From NCBI GenBank assembly GCA_021154515.1, contig JAJKIL010000274.1, positions 1 through 8,075 of the forward strand: a stretch of 8,075 nucleotides of DNA. The letters are read 5' to 3'. The notes under the pieces were generated by a model. The model made no database searches, had not been told where the DNA came from, and saw only the letters and a list, made by a program, of their open reading frames with translations. Positions within the stretch are counted from its first letter, which is position 1; every line of letters begins with the position of its first letter. The position numbers and the translations under genes were made by a program. Below, piece after piece: positions 5,707 to 8,075 of the stretch. Source of the stretch: Niastella sp. Lineage in GTDB: Bacteria > Bacteroidota > Bacteroidia > Chitinophagales > Chitinophagaceae.

Positions 5707-5731
5707 CGATATTGAATTTTAAAATATTCAT

Positions 5732-5772
5732 ATATAAAAAGGGCTCTGTTAATTCAGAAGCCCTTTTTATAT
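5732..5772. terminator. Bidirectional intrinsic terminator between NIPSNAP gene and mnmG
   Basis: AAAAAGGGCT (5736-5745) pairs with AGCCCTTTTT (5759-5768). The stem extends outward by four A-T pairs and inward by CTG (5746-5748) with CAG (5755-5757), leaving one bulged A and a TTAATT loop. With A residues on one side and T residues on the other, it works in both directions. It ends 38 bases from the mnmG stop and serves the two convergent genes. Confidence 0.92.
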
Positions 5773-5810
5773 TAGTACTATTTATACTTTGTTATTTTCC
5801 ATTCTTCATT

Positions 5811-7673
5811 CTACCGTCCCATATACACCATTAGTATTTGAACATCGCTTGGGTTCACACCACTGATACGGCTTGCCTGACCCAGTGTACGCGGTTTTAT
5901 TTTTTTGAATTTCTGCAGGGCTTCATTCGATAAAGAAGTGATCTTATTATAATCGAAACTTTCCGGGATCAGCAGATCTTCGAGTTGATTCATTCTTTTT
6001 ACCAGCTCTTTTTCTTTTTCGATGTATACATTGTATTTGATCTGGATATCGGCCTGCTCAATAATTGCTTCAGTAAAACCAGTGAGCGCTTCTTTAATTT
6101 TTGGTAAGCCGGCCATCATACCTTCCAATGATATATTCGGACGCAACAATACCTGGATAGCTTTTTGTTTTTGTGGTAACGGCGCAGAATTATTTTCTGC
6201 CAGGAATCCATCGGTCTCGGTTGGATCCAGGGAGATTTCTTTCAGAATGTCTTTTATTTTTTCAACACCTTCCCTTTTGCTGATCACTTTGTCCATTCTA
6301 TCCTGGGAAGCCAAACCCAATCGGTAACTCAATTCAGTCAATCGAAGGTCAGCATTATCCTGCCGAAGGATGGTTCTGAACTCGGCACGACTGGTGAACA
6401 TGCGGTATGGTTCTTCAGTTCCTTTGCTGATAAGATCATCGATCAATACACCAATGTAAGCATCACTTCTTTTTAAAATAACCGGTTCTAATTCTTTTGC
6501 TTTTTGGTGTGCATTGATGCCGGCCATCAGTCCCTGACAAGCGGCTTCTTCATAACCGGTGGTTCCGTTTATTTGTCCGGCAAAGAATAGGTTACTGATG
6601 AGTTTTGTTTCGAGTGTATGATTTAACTGTGTTGGCGGAAAGAAATCGTATTCGATGGCATAGCCAGGACGGAAGATGCGTACATTTTCAAAACCGGCAA
6701 CCTGGCGCAAAGCGGCATACTGAACTTCTTCCGGAAGAGAAGTGGAGAAACCATTTACATAGATCTCGACGGTGTTCCAACCCTCTGGTTCCACAAAGAG
6801 CTGGTGTCTTTCTCTTTCAGCAAAGCGATTGATCTTATCTTCTATACTTGGGCAATATCTTGGACCAACGCCTTCAATCCGTCCTGCATACATAGGACTC
6901 CTGTCGAAGCCTGTTTTTAAGATGTCATGTACTTTCTGACTTGTATAGGTGATCCAGCAACTTCTTTGTTCTGTTGGTTTTTTAGTATCGGTGTAAGAAA
7001 AGCCAACAATTTCTTCGTCGCCTTTTTGTTCTTCCATTTTACTATAGTCCAGACTGCGGCCATCGATACGTGGAGGCGTACCCGTTTTCAGGCGATCACT
7101 TTCAAAACCATGCTCAACCAATTGTTCGGTAATACCGGTTGCAGCTTTCTCCGCTACGCGGCCACCGCCGAATTGTTTTTCACCAATATGAATGATGCCA
7201 TTCAAAAAAGTACCGCTGGTTATAACAACTGATTTAGAGGGGATCTCATGACCAAGACCAGTTACCACACCGCAAGCGCGGCCATCTCTTATGATGAGAG
7301 AACGAACCATGTCCTGGTAGAAATCAACGTTCGGAGTTTTCTCCAGCATCTCGCGCCAGGTGGCGGCAAATAACATCCGGTCATTTTGTGCGCGCGGGCT
7401 CCACATAGCGGGACCTTTTGAAAGGTTCAACATGCGAAACTGGATCATGCTGAGGTCGGTAACGATACCGGAGTATCCTCCCATTGCATCGATCTCCCGA
7501 ACAATTTGACCTTTGGCAATACCACCCATGGCTGGGTTACAACTCATTTGGGCAATGGTTTGCATGTTCATGGTTACTAAAAGAACCTTTGAACCAAGGT
7601 TGGCGGCGGCAGCGGCTGCTTCACAACCGGCATGACCAGCGCCTACTACAATTACATCGTATTCTGGAAACAT
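5811..7673 (-). CDS. mnmG: tRNA uridine-5-carboxymethylaminomethyl modification enzyme MnmG (GidA)
   Basis: MnmG is a cytoplasmic FAD enzyme that works with the GTPase MnmE to modify C5 of the wobble uridine (U34) in certain tRNAs. The 620-residue length is normal. An N-terminal dinucleotide-binding motif, DVIVVGAGHAGCEAA, is at residues 6-20. SCNPAMGGIAKG (44-55) contains C45, corresponding by position to E. coli C47. GidA signature 1, GPRYCPSIEDK (270-280), contains C274, corresponding to E. coli C277. GidA signature 2 starts FAGQINGTTGYEEAACQG (364-381) and ends at GINA (385-388). FTSRAEFRTILRQDNADLRL (426-445) and the helical C-terminus with LGQASRISGVNP (597-608) complete the family pattern; the C-terminus is the MnmE-binding part. 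The ATG at 7673 fits the family start, and a -7 element lies four bases upstream. mnmE is not adjacent. The gene points toward the candidate origin, opposite to nadA and msrC. mnmG/gidA is a frequent oriC neighbour in other bacteria. Confidence 0.98.
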   Translation of the reverse strand: MFPEYDVIVVGAGHAGCEAAAAAANLGSKVLLVTMNMQTIAQMSCNPAMGGIAKGQIVREIDAMGGYSGIVTDLSMIQFRMLNLSKGPAMWSPRAQNDRMLFAATWREMLEKTPNVDFYQDMVRSLIIRDGRACGVVTGLGHEIPSKSVVITSGTFLNGIIHIGEKQFGGGRVAEKAATGITEQLVEHGFESDRLKTGTPPRIDGRSLDYSKMEEQKGDEEIVGFSYTDTKKPTEQRSCWITYTSQKVHDILKTGFDRSPMYAGRIEGVGPRYCPSIEDKINRFAERERHQLFVEPEGWNTVEIYVNGFSTSLPEEVQYAALRQVAGFENVRIFRPGYAIEYDFFPPTQLNHTLETKLISNLFFAGQINGTTGYEEAACQGLMAGINAHQKAKELEPVILKRSDAYIGVLIDDLISKGTEEPYRMFTSRAEFRTILRQDNADLRLTELSYRLGLASQDRMDKVISKREGVEKIKDILKEISLDPTETDGFLAENNSAPLPQKQKAIQVLLRPNISLEGMMAGLPKIKEALTGFTEAIIEQADIQIKYNVYIEKEKELVKRMNQLEDLLIPESFDYNKITSLSNEALQKFKKIKPRTLGQASRISGVNPSDVQILMVYMGR

Positions 7674-7677
7674 GGTG

Positions 7678-7685
7678 CAAAATTA
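7678..7685 (-). promoter_or_regulatory. Putative -7 element of mnmG, four bases before the start codon
   Basis: The complement of 7678-7685 reads TAATTTTG, matching TAnnTTTG. Only CACC separates it from the mnmG ATG, the same spacing as at msrC. I see no TTG at the expected -33 distance, so the promoter is supported by the -7 element alone. Confidence 0.45.
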
Positions 7686-7712
7686 CGTACTGGGACTGGG
7701 ATTGTTTAGTTT

Positions 7713-7746
7713 GATAAATAAGAGTAGTTGGAAATGCTTATTTATT
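7713..7746. repeat. AT-rich inverted repeat upstream of mnmG
   Basis: ATAAATAAG (7714-7722) is the exact complement of CTTATTTAT (7737-7745), giving nine pairs (ten with an outer G-T) around a 14-base loop. It lies 40 to 73 bases before the mnmG start. It may be a protein-binding dyad or a weak terminator for something on the right; the sequence alone does not decide. Confidence 0.4.
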
Positions 7747-8075
7747 TCAGGGGCTTGGTGGGTTAAGTTGCAGGTTGTAGGATGTTGGGGATTTCTAGGA
7801 TCAGGTACTTGAAATGATTACCGCTTATGATTTGCCTATTCGTTTTCCAGATGATGATTACTAGAATGGCTTCCTAATGAGGGGTTCAATTGTAGTAAGG
7901 GTGCTATGAATTTCGTCTTAATTGGATAACATGCCCTTATAATTAGTTCTTATTCTGAAAGCATCTTATCTAAACACTCACTTCCTTTCCTCCTTTTAGT
8001 TCATCCCCCTGGCGGAATATGAAAACAGGAAGAAGGTTGAGATGGGGTTTTGTTTGAATTCATTGTTTCGAATTG
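7747..8075. other. Right-edge stretch with no recognisable gene
   Basis: I read all six frames and found no open frame of gene length, no tRNA-like fold and no consensus promoter. Two short protein-like stretches stand out. One is MITAYDLPIRFPDDDY on the plus strand (7814-7864, with stop). The other is a minus-strand frame ending VFIFRQGDELKGGKEVSV with its stop at 7970-7972 and no start codon. They may be remnants of decayed genes or chance. AAAGGAGG on the minus strand near 7990-7997 looks like a Shine-Dalgarno, but no gene of useful length follows. Confidence 0.5.

Noticed and set aside
5372..5731. A 119-codon antisense frame at the NIPSNAP gene end
   Set aside because: It overlaps the NIPSNAP coding sequence and starts just short of the terminator hairpin; no family resemblance.
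7984..8000. Shine-Dalgarno-like AAAGGAGG on the minus strand suggesting a small gene
   Set aside because: The GTG and ATG codons downstream are followed within a few codons by stops, so no gene of useful length can start there.

Overview
This window looks like a piece of chromosome from a Bacteroidota bacterium, most likely family Chitinophagaceae (the Niastella/Chitinophaga neighbourhood). The evidence is a DUF2480 protein (a family known essentially only from Bacteroidota), promoters of the Bacteroidota type (TTTG, about 19 bases, TAnnTTTG), few good Shine-Dalgarno sequences, and a Tat-signal NIPSNAP protein typical of the group. The genus is an inference. The genes are mainly housekeeping; I see no integrase, transposase, CRISPR array, tRNA or rRNA.

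Layout. Positions 1-281 (minus) hold the first 93 residues of a DUF2480 protein that runs off the left edge. Positions 282-508 hold its promoter, an intrinsic terminator, and degenerate tandem octamers in opposite orientations. Positions 509-2644 (minus) encode a membrane-anchored PpiD/SurA-type peptidyl-prolyl isomerase with a near-consensus promoter. Positions 2645-3216 form a 572-base non-coding gap packed with DnaA-box-like sequences and ending in an AT-rich tract. Positions 3217-4227 (plus) encode quinolinate synthase NadA. Positions 4228-4400 form a second non-coding gap with a perfect DnaA box beside a near-perfect one. Positions 4401-4877 (plus) encode free methionine-(R)-sulfoxide reductase, and 4896-5675 (plus) a secreted two-domain NIPSNAP protein, probably in one transcript. 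A bidirectional terminator separates these from mnmG (gidA), 5811-7673 (minus). Positions 7674-8075 are non-coding as far as I can tell.

The most interesting reading is that this is the chromosomal replication origin. The ppiD-nadA gap holds at least ten 9-mers within one mismatch of TTWTNCACA. At its right end two boxes lie offset by 8 bases, followed by a short GC stretch, TAA/TAG trinucleotides and an AT-rich tract. This order resembles the basal unwinding system of Bacillus subtilis oriC. The second cluster lies on the other side of nadA and shares an exact 12-mer with the first, so the origin may be bipartite with nadA between its halves. Transcription diverges away from the gap, and mnmG/gidA, a classical oriC neighbour, lies 2.6 kb away. 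No dnaA gene is in the window. The origin call rests on motif reading and needs GC-skew or marker-frequency data.

Functionally, NadA starts NAD synthesis, MsrC repairs oxidised free methionine, MnmG modifies wobble uridines in tRNA, and the PpiD-like protein assists folding of exported proteins. They do not form one pathway; what they share is their position around the putative origin.
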